This document shows, piece after piece, positions 1 through 8,984 of a DNA stretch of 64,000 nucleotides. Under the pieces are notes generated by a model, which was not told the origin of the DNA, did not search any database, and was given only the letters and a program-made list of their open reading frames with translations. The stretch is from Allorhizobium sonneratiae (GTDB taxonomy: Bacteria > Pseudomonadota > Alphaproteobacteria > Rhizobiales > Rhizobiaceae), in NCBI RefSeq assembly GCF_023700755.1, contig NZ_JAMKOJ010000006.1, positions 124,001 through 188,000 on the forward strand. The letters are read 5' to 3'. Both the position numbers and the translations under genes were made by a program. The stretch's first letter is position 1, and each line of letters opens with the position of its first letter.

Positions 1-2
1 AT

Positions 3-62
3 GACGATGGCGCGATGGGTATTGCGTTCGCGCTACAACAGACTTTTGAACGAACTATGTGA
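3..62 (+). CDS. Possible 3' end of a gene entering from the left edge
   Basis: The third reading frame is open from the window edge to a TGA at 60-62 and gives 19 residues ending in ALQQTFERTM, which read like a natural protein C-terminus. Frame 1 is also open, to a TAA at 106-108, so the choice between them is not secure. No function can be assigned from so short a tail. Confidence 0.25.
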   Translation, partial: DDGAMGIAFALQQTFERTM

Positions 63-143
63 TGACTTTTACATTGGCCATGACTTGGTCATACGAATCG
101 GGCTCTAAGGTCGGATATCTATGAACAGTCAGGAGTACGATGG

Positions 144-407
144 ATGAATAAGTCAGGCCCCTCAGAGCTATTGATGGACCTGATGCGAGACTTCTTTCGT
201 CTTCGCAATGAAGCAGCCCAGCTGAAAGAGCTTCTTGAAGACAAGCGTCGTGAATTGCATCTGGATATCGGATCTTTTTATGATCCAAAGAAAAATCCCG
301 ACTTTGCGGAAGATATTTATCGGTATGTGAAACTTCGGCAGCAACAGTCAGAAGTTTTGAAGGTCGCGGAAAGTGTCGTTAGCAATCATACCGCCATAGC
401 GTCGTGA
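144..407 (+). CDS. Small uncharacterised helical protein
   Basis: The 87-residue product has no family I recognise. It is rich in charged residues and Leu/Glu/Lys/Arg (for example the FFRLRNEAAQLKELLEDKRR segment near residues 16-35), which suggests helices and possibly a short coiled coil. There is no signal peptide or membrane segment, so it is probably cytoplasmic. The start is supported by an AGGAG Shine-Dalgarno about 8 bases upstream of the ATG. It stands alone, convergent with the NRPS gene and separated from it by a palindromic repeat. It may be a genuine small gene, but no homology supports this. Confidence 0.45.
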   Translation: MNKSGPSELLMDLMRDFFRLRNEAAQLKELLEDKRRELHLDIGSFYDPKKNPDFAEDIYRYVKLRQQQSEVLKVAESVVSNHTAIAS

Positions 408-575
408 CGCAAAAGCGAGGCAAGGGTGGTCTTTGTTTTCTGGGGAAGCACTCCGTTTAGATTGTTCCGTTCTTTACGGAAACAATGAAAAGTTACCAGG
501 CTTGGTTCCTAAGCATTTCCATATGCAAATGCTCCAGAGCCGTTCGTTAGAGTGTTTGAGCGGTTTTGTGAAATC

Positions 576-616
576 CGGACATGCTCTAAAACGCGGCGCG
601 TTTTAGAGCATGTCCG
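576..616. repeat. Perfect 19-bp inverted repeat with 3-nt loop
   Basis: The arms 576-594 and 598-616 are exact reverse complements around the loop GGC, with core TCTAAAACGC. It starts the composite palindromic element between the small gene and the NRPS gene. There is no T-run next to it, so it is more like a mobile or RNA-stabilising palindrome than a classical terminator. Confidence 0.8.
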
Positions 617-665
617 AAAAGTGGGAACCGGTTTTCGGAAAACCCCGATGCGCAAACAAAATCTG

Positions 666-704
666 AGAGCATCCTGCCTGCCCCGATTTTCGGCATGATG
701 CTCT
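666..704. repeat. Second palindromic part of the composite repeat
   Basis: The sequence AGAGCATC near 666 is repeated in inverse as GATGCTCT near 704, around a pyrimidine-rich centre. With the 576-616 hairpin and the GGAACCGGTTTTCGG block it makes a mosaic of about 130 bp. Similar AGAGCAT motifs recur near 33210. Confidence 0.55.
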
Positions 705-728
705 AGAGGTTGGATATGCAGCACGCCA

Positions 729-3700
729 TTAAAAGGCCGTACCCCTCATCCTAACATGCCTTAAGTCGTGATCGGTTGTCAGGCGTGTGACCATATCACC
801 CAGCAATTCGTGAGCAAAAACAGCTCCGATCTGAGCGGCATGGTCAGTCTCCAGCATGTCCTGATGCGAACAGGACATGTCATGAATGTGCAGACGACCA
901 TCAATATGCATAGACCAGACATCAACATTATAGTTCAGGATTGTCTTGACGCTGTCCGATGATCCCGGCTCCGCCCTGAAGAAGTGTATGTCGACAACGG
1001 CTCTGCCTGGAACATATCGCTGTGCCAGATCGAGATGATGCAAAATGGTTTTCTGCACGCGGTCGAGAAAGTCCGGATCTTGATCGCTGGCCTGCTTTAT
1101 AAATATGTTTTCCGCCAAGCCATATTCATTATAGAGAAAATCCCCGAGACGGCTGAGGGCAGGGCGATCTCCCAAAGAATCCTCATCAAAGCCAAGGAAG
1201 CCCAGCGCCGCTTTTGCCAGAACCGTTTCATCACTGAACCGTGGCCCAGTTGGGGGCAAGAAGGGGTAGGAATCGAGCAGTCCTAGGAAGGTGATTTCCT
1301 CTCCATTCTCGCTCAGACGGCGGCTTATATCATGAGCAATCAGACCGCCAAGAGACCAGCCAAGAAGAGAATAGGGGCCTTCCGGCTGGATGTCCTTGAT
1401 GCGCTTCAAATAGCGTAATGCCATCTCCTCAATGGAGTGGGGGAGCTCGGCAAGGTCATTGAGGCCGTCAGCCTGTAAAGCGTATATCGGAATATCCTCT
1501 GGAATATGCTGCGCAAGCACCGTGAACGCCCAGCCCAGTCCCATGACCGGATGAATGCAAAAGAGGGGGGCTCTGTTACCCTGCCGACGGATAGGCAAGA
1601 CGGGAGCAATTCGGGATGGCTGGTTTTTCTTCGTGTCAATGTGCTGAGCAAGGTGGGCAATCGTTGGATGTTCAAGGAAGCCGGCTAAGGGTATCGTTCC
1701 GTCGAATTTTCGCCGCAAGGCCGAAACCATCGCGGCTGCCGCAAGAGAATCACCGCCCAATTGGAAAAAATTGTCATGAACACTGACGATGTCAATCTTC
1801 AGCACATCGCACCAGATGCTTGCCAAAGTGGCTTCGGTTTCATTTCGCGGCATGACATGCTGTTCGGATAGTTGCCATTGCGGGGCTGGCAATGCATTCC
1901 GGTCGATTTTCCCGTTGGTGTTGAGGGGGAGGGCATCGAGCACGACAAATGCCGCGGGAATCATTTGGGGAGGTACGGCCTGAGCCAAATGTTCGGCCAC
2001 CAAACCGGTATCGATGGTCTGCTGGGGCTTTGATGTCAGATAGGCAACAAGCTGCTTGTGCTTTCCGGGGTCCTCCCGCAGGACCACAACGGCTTGTCGA
2101 ACAGGCTCTATCGCCATGAGGGCCGTTTCGATTTCGCCGGGTTCGACGCGGAAGCCGCGAATCTTGATCTGGTGATCGTTCCGGCCCAGATAGTCGAGAA
2201 CGCCATCCGAGCGCCAACGTGCAAGGTCGCCTGTCCGGTAGATGCGCTCTTCACCGCCGACAAAGGGATTGGGAAGAAACCGTTCCGCTGTCAGGTCGGG
2301 CTTGTTCAGATAGCCTTTGGCCACACCTTTGCCGCCAATATAAAGTTCACCCGTGTAGCCGGGCGGAACCGGCTGACGCATACGATCCAGCACATATACC
2401 TGGGTGTTCCAGATGGGGCGGCCGATCGGTACGCTATCGAGATCATTGCCGGTGAGCGGCATAACCGTGGACCAGACCGTGGTTTCGGTCGGACCATAAA
2501 GGTTCATCACCGGATGCCCCAGTCGTTCCATCATCCGTGCCAAGTCCCTTGGCAGGGCTTCGCCACCGACAAGGGGACGCAGACCTGTGAGCGTCTGCGG
2601 ATATTCACTCAGCAGCAAACGCCAGAGCGACGGTGTGGCCTGCATGATGCTGACAGATTGCTTCCTGATGAGAGCTTGAAGCGCTTCAGGGTCTTTCACA
2701 ACATCCCGGGTCGCCACCACAGTCGCGGCGCCAGTTGCCAGAGGCAGATAGAGTTCGAGCGTGGCAATATCGAAAGCGATGGTGGTCACCGCCACAATAC
2801 GGTCCGCTGGCGTGAGTTTGAGCAGATCCTGCATGGAATGCAGGAAGTTGAGCAGGGAGCCGTGGCTGATTTCCACGCCTTTGGGTCGTCCGGTTGAGCC
2901 GGAGGTGAAAATCACATAGGCGGTATCCGATGCCTGTGGTCCAGCCGGGGGCGGGGAGACGCGCTCCATACCTGCATCGGCCCGATCCAGCATGATGCAG
3001 AGGATGTCGGATGGAGGAAGCAGAGCACTGACGGCTTCTGTTGTCAAAAGCGCGCTTGGTCTGCCATCCTCCAGGATCATCGCCAGACGCTGTCCCGGAT
3101 CGGAGGGGTCAAGCGGAAGATAGGCCGCACCGCATTTCATCACCGCAAGGAGGGCGACCACCATCTGCTCCGAGCGTGGCATGGCCACCGCAACGAGATG
3201 ACCGGTTGTGATGCCCTGACCTGTGAGAACCGCCGCCCAATCATCAGAGGCTTGATCCAGCTCTGTATAGGTCAGACTGCGATCTTCGAAAATCACGGCA
3301 GGAGCTTCAGGTTGGCGCTGAACCTGCTGCCGGAAGAGATCGAGCCAGCTTGTCTCGGCAATTGAGTGGGACGTGTCGTTCCAGTCGAACAGGATCTTGC
3401 GACTTTCGTCTTCACTCAGCAGAGAAACGGAGGAAATCGGCTTGTCCGGCTGTTTCAGAATGGCTTCAAGCATGTGGATGAAGCGCGCCTGATGTTCCTG
3501 TAGTTCTTCGAACGTGTAAAGCGCCGGATTGGCATCAAAATCCACGGTGAGATCGCCGCCATCACCTCGGTCATAGGCGAATATGGTGAAATCGGTCATC
3601 GTGCCGTTTGACAGATTGTGAACAGTGGTCGGGTGACCGTCAAAGCGCAAATCATAGTCGAAGGGCTCGATATTGACGCCCAGCCGGGCGACCTGTTCAT

Positions 3701-4721
3701 CCTGCCCGGCAAAGCCGAGATCGCGGCGCAGGTCCTCGTAGCGGTAGCGTTGATACCGCAATGCCCGCATCATCTGGCTCGAAACCTGTTTGACGAGATC
3801 CTGCCAGGTGAGATCCGTCGTGATTTTGAAGCGCAGCGGTACGGCATTGGCCACCATACCCGGAATACGGCGTACCGCGCCGCTGATACGCCCTGTCACC
3901 ATAGTGACAATGGTCAGATCTTCACAATCGGTGGCGCGAGCATAATAGGCTGCCACCATGGCAATCAGGGATTGAGGCAGACTTGCCCCCATTTTCTTTC
4001 CCTCTGCCTGAAGGGTGGCGATATCAGCCTGCGGAATGATGGCGCGATAACGCAGCAAGCCGCCGGAAGGCGTTTCATCCCGCCGTGCGAGCGTCACCGG
4101 TGTTGACACATCCTTCATCTGCTCAAGCCAATAGAACCGATCACGTTCGAAATGGATGGATTTTCGGTATTGATTTTCGCTTTCCAGCAGTTCTTCAGGA
4201 GAGCCGAAATCGAAATCGTCAGGAACACGACCCTGTTTCAGGGCGGTGTAGATGTCGGCAACCCGCCGCGCCAACAGACCGCCGGAAAAGCCGTCGATCA
4301 GGATATGATGCACCCTGTGATACCAGATCCAGTGGTCATCGGCGATCTTGATCAGGGCGCTGAACCAGAGATCGTCTCTGGCAAGATCAAGATGGCGACG
4401 CAATTCGGCTTGCATCCAGTCTCTGGCTTTTTCCCGCCCATGATCATCATCGCTGAAATCGATCACGTCGAACTCACTGCGAGGATGCGGGAGAACGACC
4501 TGATGCGGCTTGCCATCGGTTTCGATGATACGCGAACGTATCGCCTCAACTTCCTCACCCAGTTGCTCCAGAGCCCTGCAGAAAAGCTCAGGCACAACAG
4601 GACCATGGATATCCATGGCTTCGGCAAGAGTAAAACTCAGGTCGGGAGGGGAGAATTTTTCTTTGACCCACATGCCCGTTTGAGCGACAGAAAGGGGAAG
4701 AGATTTATAGAATCTTTCCAT
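729..4721 (-). CDS. Single-module NRPS, C-A(Gly)-PCP-TE
   Basis: A 1330-residue EntF-like peptide synthetase. A condensation domain covers about residues 1-430, with HHILIDG at 138-144 matching the HHxxxDG catalytic motif. The adenylation domain (about 455-960) has YVIFTSGSTGRPKG, the YGPTE core and the NGK lysine. By aligning its A4-A5 region to GrsA by eye I read the specificity residues as D-I-L-Q-L-G-L-V-W-K, close to the known glycine code DILQLGLIWK. A carrier domain follows with LGGDS, then a type I thioesterase with GWSLGG and a late SHQDML histidine. It is encoded alone: no partner module, MbtH, PPTase or siderophore genes lie nearby. Condensation of an acyl or aryl donor with glycine is an inference. 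Confidence 0.93.
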   Translation of the reverse strand: MERFYKSLPLSVAQTGMWVKEKFSPPDLSFTLAEAMDIHGPVVPELFCRALEQLGEEVEAIRSRIIETDGKPHQVVLPHPRSEFDVIDFSDDDHGREKARDWMQAELRRHLDLARDDLWFSALIKIADDHWIWYHRVHHILIDGFSGGLLARRVADIYTALKQGRVPDDFDFGSPEELLESENQYRKSIHFERDRFYWLEQMKDVSTPVTLARRDETPSGGLLRYRAIIPQADIATLQAEGKKMGASLPQSLIAMVAAYYARATDCEDLTIVTMVTGRISGAVRRIPGMVANAVPLRFKITTDLTWQDLVKQVSSQMMRALRYQRYRYEDLRRDLGFAGQDEQVARLGVNIEPFDYDLRFDGHPTTVHNLSNGTMTDFTIFAYDRGDGGDLTVDFDANPALYTFEELQEHQARFIHMLEAILKQPDKPISSVSLLSEDESRKILFDWNDTSHSIAETSWLDLFRQQVQRQPEAPAVIFEDRSLTYTELDQASDDWAAVLTGQGITTGHLVAVAMPRSEQMVVALLAVMKCGAAYLPLDPSDPGQRLAMILEDGRPSALLTTEAVSALLPPSDILCIMLDRADAGMERVSPPPAGPQASDTAYVIFTSGSTGRPKGVEISHGSLLNFLHSMQDLLKLTPADRIVAVTTIAFDIATLELYLPLATGAATVVATRDVVKDPEALQALIRKQSVSIMQATPSLWRLLLSEYPQTLTGLRPLVGGEALPRDLARMMERLGHPVMNLYGPTETTVWSTVMPLTGNDLDSVPIGRPIWNTQVYVLDRMRQPVPPGYTGELYIGGKGVAKGYLNKPDLTAERFLPNPFVGGEERIYRTGDLARWRSDGVLDYLGRNDHQIKIRGFRVEPGEIETALMAIEPVRQAVVVLREDPGKHKQLVAYLTSKPQQTIDTGLVAEHLAQAVPPQMIPAAFVVLDALPLNTNGKIDRNALPAPQWQLSEQHVMPRNETEATLASIWCDVLKIDIVSVHDNFFQLGGDSLAAAAMVSALRRKFDGTIPLAGFLEHPTIAHLAQHIDTKKNQPSRIAPVLPIRRQGNRAPLFCIHPVMGLGWAFTVLAQHIPEDIPIYALQADGLNDLAELPHSIEEMALRYLKRIKDIQPEGPYSLLGWSLGGLIAHDISRRLSENGEEITFLGLLDSYPFLPPTGPRFSDETVLAKAALGFLGFDEDSLGDRPALSRLGDFLYNEYGLAENIFIKQASDQDPDFLDRVQKTILHHLDLAQRYVPGRAVVDIHFFRAEPGSSDSVKTILNYNVDVWSMHIDGRLHIHDMSCSHQDMLETDHAAQIGAVFAHELLGDMVTRLTTDHDLRHVRMRGTAF

Positions 4722-4764
4722 AAAATTATCCTTCTATGCAAATATGGGACGTATAAAATCGCTC

Positions 4765-4834
4765 TTCGGCAATGCTGTTGCCGAATTACAAAGCTTTGTA
4801 ATGATGATATTCTTGGAAGCCATAAAATGGCTTC
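4765..4834 (-). promoter_or_regulatory. Three adjacent perfect inverted repeats in the NRPS leader
   Basis: Three exact inverted repeats stand side by side 44-113 bp before the NRPS start. They are TTCGGCAA/TTGCCGAA around a 5-nt loop (4765-4785), the 16-bp palindrome TTACAAAGCTTTGTAA (4786-4801), and GAAGCCAT/ATGGCTTC around AAA (4816-4834). They may be operator sites or stacked hairpins in the mRNA leader. No known Fur, RirA or Irr consensus was recognised. Confidence 0.55.
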
Positions 4835-5061
4835 TATCTATATTATGAATTTCAAACTTGAATGCGTTATATGTCTATCTGACAAATATCTTAGCCTTGG
4901 AATTTCCAGAGGCAAGCGCAAAGAGCGGAAAGCTCTCGAACTATTAATAACTGTTTAGCACCAAAATGTGTAATTTTTGCTATGCAACATAAATCACAAT
5001 GAGAGCAATGGATTAGGCCAAAATTGATCCTGGCTTGAAATGGGCCGAAGTCCCGAAAAGG

Positions 5062-5082
5062 GGCGATTTTGCACAAATCGCC
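5062..5082 (-). terminator. Candidate terminator of the SelA-like gene
   Basis: An 8-bp perfect stem, GGCGATTT/AAATCGCC, with a 5-nt loop lies about 57 bp past the stop of the SelA-like gene. On the minus strand it is followed by CCTTTTC, which is only weakly U-rich, so efficiency is uncertain. Confidence 0.5.
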
Positions 5083-5138
5083 ACTCTTATTTTATCAGGC
5101 TGTCAGAAAACGGGACGAGTTTCCCCCGTGCTGCTGTG

Positions 5139-6335
5139 TCAATCCGGCCAGCGAAGCAGACCATTGAAGCGATTCCGGCTCAAATCCTCGATCGGTGTTG
5201 CGATGATCGCGTTGGACGCCTGGGCCTTGTCCAGTTCCTCCGCCAGCCTTCGAGCAACACTCTCTGCCTGACCGGGATGCAGATTGCAGGGATCAAGATA
5301 GAAATAATGATGTTCCACTTCGTGATCACGCACGATGATCGGCGGTGTGCCTTTGCGAAGTGCTGCCGCCAGATCCCAGGCTGTAATGTGGGTGGCCTGG
5401 GAGTCGAGGATGACGCGCAGACGATCCAGCGGATTACCGGTAGGGTCGGGCTCGATCAGAGCCGTGACACCGGGGCGTCCTCCCAACACGTCATGCCACA
5501 GGGCAAGCGCCGCCTTTTCGCGGGCGCGAATGGCATCATGGTCGCGCTTTTCCCAGGCATCAAGGGCGGCCATGACGCCGTAAATGCTTTCCTTGCCGAC
5601 TTTCATGCCACGACCGATGCCGAGATTCTGCAAGAAGGCACGACGAACCAGTTCTTTTTTCCCGGCAACAATGCCAGAGGTCGGCCCACCCAGAAATTTA
5701 TGTCCCGAGTAGAGCACGATATTGGCCCCTGCTGCGAGAAATCCGCGCAAGTCATATTCCGAGGCTGCATCGACGATAACGGGGACGCCATGTGCATGGG
5801 CGATTTCGACAAATTCTGTGAGATGCAGAAGGCCATAATTGACCACGTGATGTGAGACCACATAGACGGCTGCTGCTGTTTTTTCGCCGATCGCCTCTTC
5901 CATGTGATAGCGGTGCGTGGACGTAGCCTGACCGATCATCACGACCTTGCCGCCTGCAAGCCGAATCGACTGATCGACAGGTGCGCCATAGCTGACAATA
6001 TGGCCCATCTGAACGATGATTTCGGCCTTTTCGTTCGTAGTTTCCGGCAATTTTTCAATGGCCAGCAGGTTGGCGCCAGTGATGGTGCCGGCGACGGCAA
6101 GGCTGATGCCGGCGGAACATGAGGCGGTGACGAAGCCGGCCTCTGCACCGGTCAGACGGGCAATGACAGCGCTGGCCTTGCGCTGTAGATCGTTGATCTC
6201 GACGAATTGCGGCAGGATAGCGCGCATGGCCTCTATGGCTTCGGGGACCACAATCGATGCCCCAAGGCTCGTCATCGTCCCGGAGACATTGATAATCTCT
6301 CTGAGACCCAATTGGCTGCGAATATCGTCGGTCAT
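5139..6335 (-). CDS. SelA-like PLP-dependent lyase/aminotransferase
   Basis: This 398-residue protein belongs to the SelA-like fold-type I PLP enzymes, which include D-glucosaminate-6-phosphate ammonia-lyase (DgaE) and related proteins rather than true selenocysteine synthase. The probable Schiff-base lysine is in [12 protein letters not shown] near residue 215, preceded by the PLP-binding Asp of [10 protein letters not shown]. No selC, selB or selD is present, so a catabolic elimination or deamination is more likely. The start at 6335 is preferred to upstream ATGs because GGAG lies 7 bases before it. It is divergent from the IclR gene and next to the RidA/amidohydrolase/ABC operon. The substrate is unknown. 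Confidence 0.8.
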   Translation of the reverse strand: MTDDIRSQLGLREIINVSGTMTSLGASIVVPEAIEAMRAILPQFVEINDLQRKASAVIARLTGAEAGFVTASCSAGISLAVAGTITGANLLAIEKLPETTNEKAEIIVQMGHIVSYGAPVDQSIRLAGGKVVMIGQATSTHRYHMEEAIGEKTAAAVYVVSHHVVNYGLLHLTEFVEIAHAHGVPVIVDAASEYDLRGFLAAGANIVLYSGHKFLGGPTSGIVAGKKELVRRAFLQNLGIGRGMKVGKESIYGVMAALDAWEKRDHDAIRAREKAALALWHDVLGGRPGVTALIEPDPTGNPLDRLRVILDSQATHITAWDLAAALRKGTPPIIVRDHEVEHHYFYLDPCNLHPGQAESVARRLAEELDKAQASNAIIATPIEDLSRNRFNGLLRWPD

Positions 6336-6423
6336 GCGCATACTCCGCATTGTAAGAGGGGAGATAGACAGCTATCCCATAATAATGTAATAGGCTCCAG
6401 AATGTTGTATCGGGAGCCATGAA
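6336..6423. promoter_or_regulatory. Divergent promoter region of SelA-like and IclR genes
   Basis: This is the only gap between two divergent genes and must contain both promoters. It carries the inverted repeat GGCTCC/GGAGCC around 6391-6418, the right arm of which overlaps the likely IclR ribosome binding site. An IclR autoregulatory operator here is a reasonable inference. Confidence 0.4.
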
Positions 6424-7242
6424 TTGAACACCATGACGTCATCTGCCATTGACCCTAGCACGACAGAAGACGGGAAAACTGCGCGCCGTTCGCGTGTCAG
6501 CGGCATGGACCGGGCCTTGCAGGTGCTTGATTACCTTTATGAAACCGGAACGCCAGCCGGTGCTTACGCAATCGCCAAGGCAATCGCCGCTCCCCTGTCG
6601 ACGGTCTATGTCATCATCGACGATCTTGTCGAAAAGAACATGCTGACGCGGCAGAGCGATGGCAGTCTCTGGCTTGGATCGCGCCTTTATCATTACGGCC
6701 TTGCTTATGCCCGGTCTCTGGATTTCATCAGCCTTGCCACCCATGAAATGCATGATCTTTGCCGTCAGGTGGGCGAAACCGTGCAGATTTGCGGGCGCGA
6801 CGGCGACCATATGCTGGTTCTGGCCATGGCGGACGGGCCAAGCCATTTTCAGGTGGCCTCGCGCGTCGGCACCCGTGTGCCTCTGAACTGGACGGCGTCC
6901 GGTCGTCTTCTGGTCGGCCATTTGCCGGAAACCGAGCGTCTGGAATTGTTTCGCCGCTGTGCGCGGCAATCGCCGACAGGACGGGCGGAGGTCGATCCGC
7001 AGGTTCTCTCGGCAGCAGCGGGGGAGGCCTTTAACGAGAGGCTGTCGATACAGGTGGCGGAGTCCGATTATGCAGTGGCCTGTATTGCCGCGCCGATCTG
7101 CGATAGCGCCGGGCACTGTGTCGCCACGATCTCCATCGTTCTGCCGGAACAGAAGGTGCTGGCGGATGAAGACCGTTATGCCGACCAGGTGCGGATTTCG
7201 GCGGCAAGGATCGAAAAAAAGATGGGATGGCGCGAGCGTTGA
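6424..7242 (+). CDS. IclR-family transcriptional regulator
   Basis: The product of about 270 residues has the IclR layout: an N-terminal winged helix-turn-helix (about residues 22-80, with GAYAIAKAIAAPLSTVYVII) and a C-terminal effector-binding domain with VGTRVPLNWTASGRLL. IclR proteins bind small organic acids or sugars and usually control adjacent catabolic genes. It is divergent from the SelA-like gene and ends 7 bp from the convergent RidA stop, so it sits inside the catabolic locus it presumably controls. The start is either TTG at 6424, with GGGAG about 7 bases upstream, or ATG at 6433. Confidence 0.88.
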   Translation: MNTMTSSAIDPSTTEDGKTARRSRVSGMDRALQVLDYLYETGTPAGAYAIAKAIAAPLSTVYVIIDDLVEKNMLTRQSDGSLWLGSRLYHYGLAYARSLDFISLATHEMHDLCRQVGETVQICGRDGDHMLVLAMADGPSHFQVASRVGTRVPLNWTASGRLLVGHLPETERLELFRRCARQSPTGRAEVDPQVLSAAAGEAFNERLSIQVAESDYAVACIAAPICDSAGHCVATISIVLPEQKVLADEDRYADQVRISAARIEKKMGWRER

Positions 7243-7249
7243 CATTCGC

Positions 7250-7738
7250 TTACTCTTTCAGGGCGACGATGGCTTCAATCTCGACCGTGATATTGCCGGG
7301 CAGCGAGCCGAAACCCACGGCGGAGCGGGCATGGCGCCCCGCCTCGCCGAAAACGGCGATGAGAAGATCCGAGCAGCCATTGATCACCCGCGGATGCTCC
7401 TGAAAATCCGGATCGGCATTGACCATGCCAAGCAGTTTCACCACTTGTTTCACGCAGGCGAGATCACCGAAGGCCTCCTGCAACACGGCCAGAAGATTGA
7501 TGCCGACCAGCCGGGCGTGATCATAGGCCGTCTCCACATCGACCTCCCGTCCGACCTTTCCGGTGTGTAGAAAGCCATCGGCCTCGCGCGGGCCTTGGCC
7601 GGAAAGGTAGATGAGATTGCCCTCGCGCACATGGGTGACGAAATTGGCGATCGGTTGTGGCGCAGGCGGCAGCACGATGCCGAGCGCTGCAAGCCGCTCT
7701 GAGATGGGCGATGACAAAGGACGTGAGGAAACAGACAA
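7250..7738 (-). CDS. RidA-family (YjgF/YER057c/UK114) enamine/imine deaminase
   Basis: About 162 residues with RidA features: NLIYLSGQGP near the N-terminus and the long-RidA pattern ERLAALGIVLPPAPQPIANF. RidA proteins hydrolyse reactive enamine/imine intermediates released by PLP enzymes. The start is taken as TTG at 7738 because AAGAAGAG lies just upstream and the family pattern begins here; ATG codons further upstream overlap the amidohydrolase gene and give non-family sequence. It is the last gene of the minus-strand operon, 40 bp after the amidohydrolase. The pairing with the PLP enzyme at 5.1-6.3 kb suggests one pathway. Confidence 0.85.
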   Translation of the reverse strand: MSVSSRPLSSPISERLAALGIVLPPAPQPIANFVTHVREGNLIYLSGQGPREADGFLHTGKVGREVDVETAYDHARLVGINLLAVLQEAFGDLACVKQVVKLLGMVNADPDFQEHPRVINGCSDLLIAVFGEAGRHARSAVGFGSLPGNITVEIEAIVALKE

Positions 7739-7778
7739 AGCTAACTCTTCTTGTAGATCACAGTGAAAAAACAAAACC

Positions 7779-8984
7779 TCACCGCCAGGAATAGCCATGG
7801 CTGTGACGCACCAGTTTTCGCGCTTTTGGCACATAACGGCTGGCGGCAATGGCCTCGCGACCGATCACCGCATAGCGTGGCTCGAACAGCTTGGTCAGGC
7901 GGGAGACATCCCCGTTGGAATCGGTGGCCTCCAGATCGGCATCGACGAGGTCGAACAGGGTGAAATCCGCCCTTGCGCCGATGGTGAGACGGTTCTCCAT
8001 GCCAAGCCCGATGACGGCGGCGGGCGCATGGGTGACCGCCTCGACCACCTTGTCGAAGGGCATGCCGACTGACAGCAGTTTCGACATGGTGGTGGCAAGA
8101 TCCCACACCGGAAAATTCAGCGAATGCCCGTGCAGGTCGGTCGAGATGGAGTAGGGCAGGAGCCCGCGTTTAATCGCCGCTTCAGCCACTTTGAAGGAGA
8201 AGGAGGCGCCGCCATGGCCGATATCGAGGCGAATGCCTTCGCCAGCGCAGCGTTCGGCCAGCCGGAAGAGATCCTCATCCTCAAGGATCGACGATCCGGC
8301 CTTGCCGTTGAAACAATGGGTGACTATATCGCCTGGGCCAAGAATTTCCAGCACTTCGTCATAAAGGGCAGGGGGCTCGCCCACATGCACCATCATCGGC
8401 AGTTTCAGGATCCTGGCGATTTTCTTGCCGAGCTTGACCGGTGTCACCCCCCAGGAGCCGGTGATCACATGGCTGGCCCGGACTTTCAGCCCAACGATAT
8501 GCGCGCTGTTTTCGGCATAACATTCGAGAATTCGGTCGAGATCGATATCCTTGATGTCGCGCAATTCCGGTACGCGGTTGCAGGCAACAAGCCCGATGGA
8601 GCCGAGATTGAGAAAAGCCTTGATCCGCTCCTTGGCCGGTTGGATGATATAGTCGCGAAAACCGTGAAAATTTGCCTCACCTGCCGATCCGGCATCGACA
8701 AGCGTGGTGACGCCGCGTTCTGCCCCGCATTCAGATGGTTTCAGCGAAATATCCGTGCCGCCATACCAGACATGCACATGTAGATCGATCCAGCCGGGAG
8801 AAAGAAAGGCGCCTTTGGCATCGATCCGCTCAACCTCGCCATCGATCACCAGATCCCTGCCGATGGCGGCGATCCTGCCTTCCTTATCGATCAGGATATC
8901 GCAAAGGCCGTCCTCATGCGCTCCAAAGGCCATCGGTTTCGCATGCGCGATGAGAAGCGGTTTGCCTGTGTCTTCGCCCATCAT
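7779..8984 (-). CDS. COG3964 amidohydrolase-superfamily metallohydrolase
   Basis: A 401-residue metal-dependent hydrolase often mis-named dihydroorotase. It has the HxH metal motif in GWIDLHVHVWYGG, a candidate carbamylated Lys in IVGLKVRASH, later His ligands in MVHVGEPP and DIVTHCFNG, and the catalytic Asp in STDLHGHS. As I recall, COG3964 members have been shown to hydrolyse acetyl esters of alpha-hydroxy acids such as acetyl-(R)-mandelate rather than dihydroorotate, and they often neighbour SelA-like PLP enzymes, as here. AAGGA lies 8 bases before the ATG. Its start abuts the stop of the upstream permease gene, so the two are co-transcribed. Confidence 0.85.
   Translation of the reverse strand: MMGEDTGKPLLIAHAKPMAFGAHEDGLCDILIDKEGRIAAIGRDLVIDGEVERIDAKGAFLSPGWIDLHVHVWYGGTDISLKPSECGAERGVTTLVDAGSAGEANFHGFRDYIIQPAKERIKAFLNLGSIGLVACNRVPELRDIKDIDLDRILECYAENSAHIVGLKVRASHVITGSWGVTPVKLGKKIARILKLPMMVHVGEPPALYDEVLEILGPGDIVTHCFNGKAGSSILEDEDLFRLAERCAGEGIRLDIGHGGASFSFKVAEAAIKRGLLPYSISTDLHGHSLNFPVWDLATTMSKLLSVGMPFDKVVEAVTHAPAAVIGLGMENRLTIGARADFTLFDLVDADLEATDSNGDVSRLTKLFEPRYAVIGREAIAASRYVPKARKLVRHSHGYSWR

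Larger units (their letters stand above)
408..728. other. Intergenic spacer with rhizobial-type palindromic repeat
   Basis: No gene is seen here. The spacer separates the convergent small gene and the NRPS gene and is largely filled by inverted repeats (576-616 and 666-704) plus a block around 610-650 reading GTGGGAACCGGTTTTCGG. That block is typical of the mosaic palindromic elements scattered through Hyphomicrobiales genomes. The element lies just past both stop codons and could terminate transcription from either side. Confidence 0.6.
4722..5138. other. AT-rich spacer upstream of the NRPS gene
   Basis: No gene is seen in this 417-bp stretch. It is clearly more AT-rich than its surroundings. 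It should hold the NRPS promoter (reading leftwards) and the terminator of the SelA-like gene (5062-5082). Three adjacent perfect inverted repeats lie at 4765-4834. Confidence 0.6.

Noticed and set aside
2058-2897. Long open frame opposite the NRPS gene
   Set aside because: It lies wholly inside a gene with clear domain motifs and shows no family pattern; it is a codon-bias shadow.
5139-6335. True selenocysteine synthase (selA)
   Set aside because: No selB, selC or selD genes are near, and the neighbours are catabolic; it is only SelA-like.
7779-8984. Dihydroorotase (pyrC) for the amidohydrolase gene
   Set aside because: Sequence segments fit the COG3964 group, and the neighbours are not pyrimidine genes.
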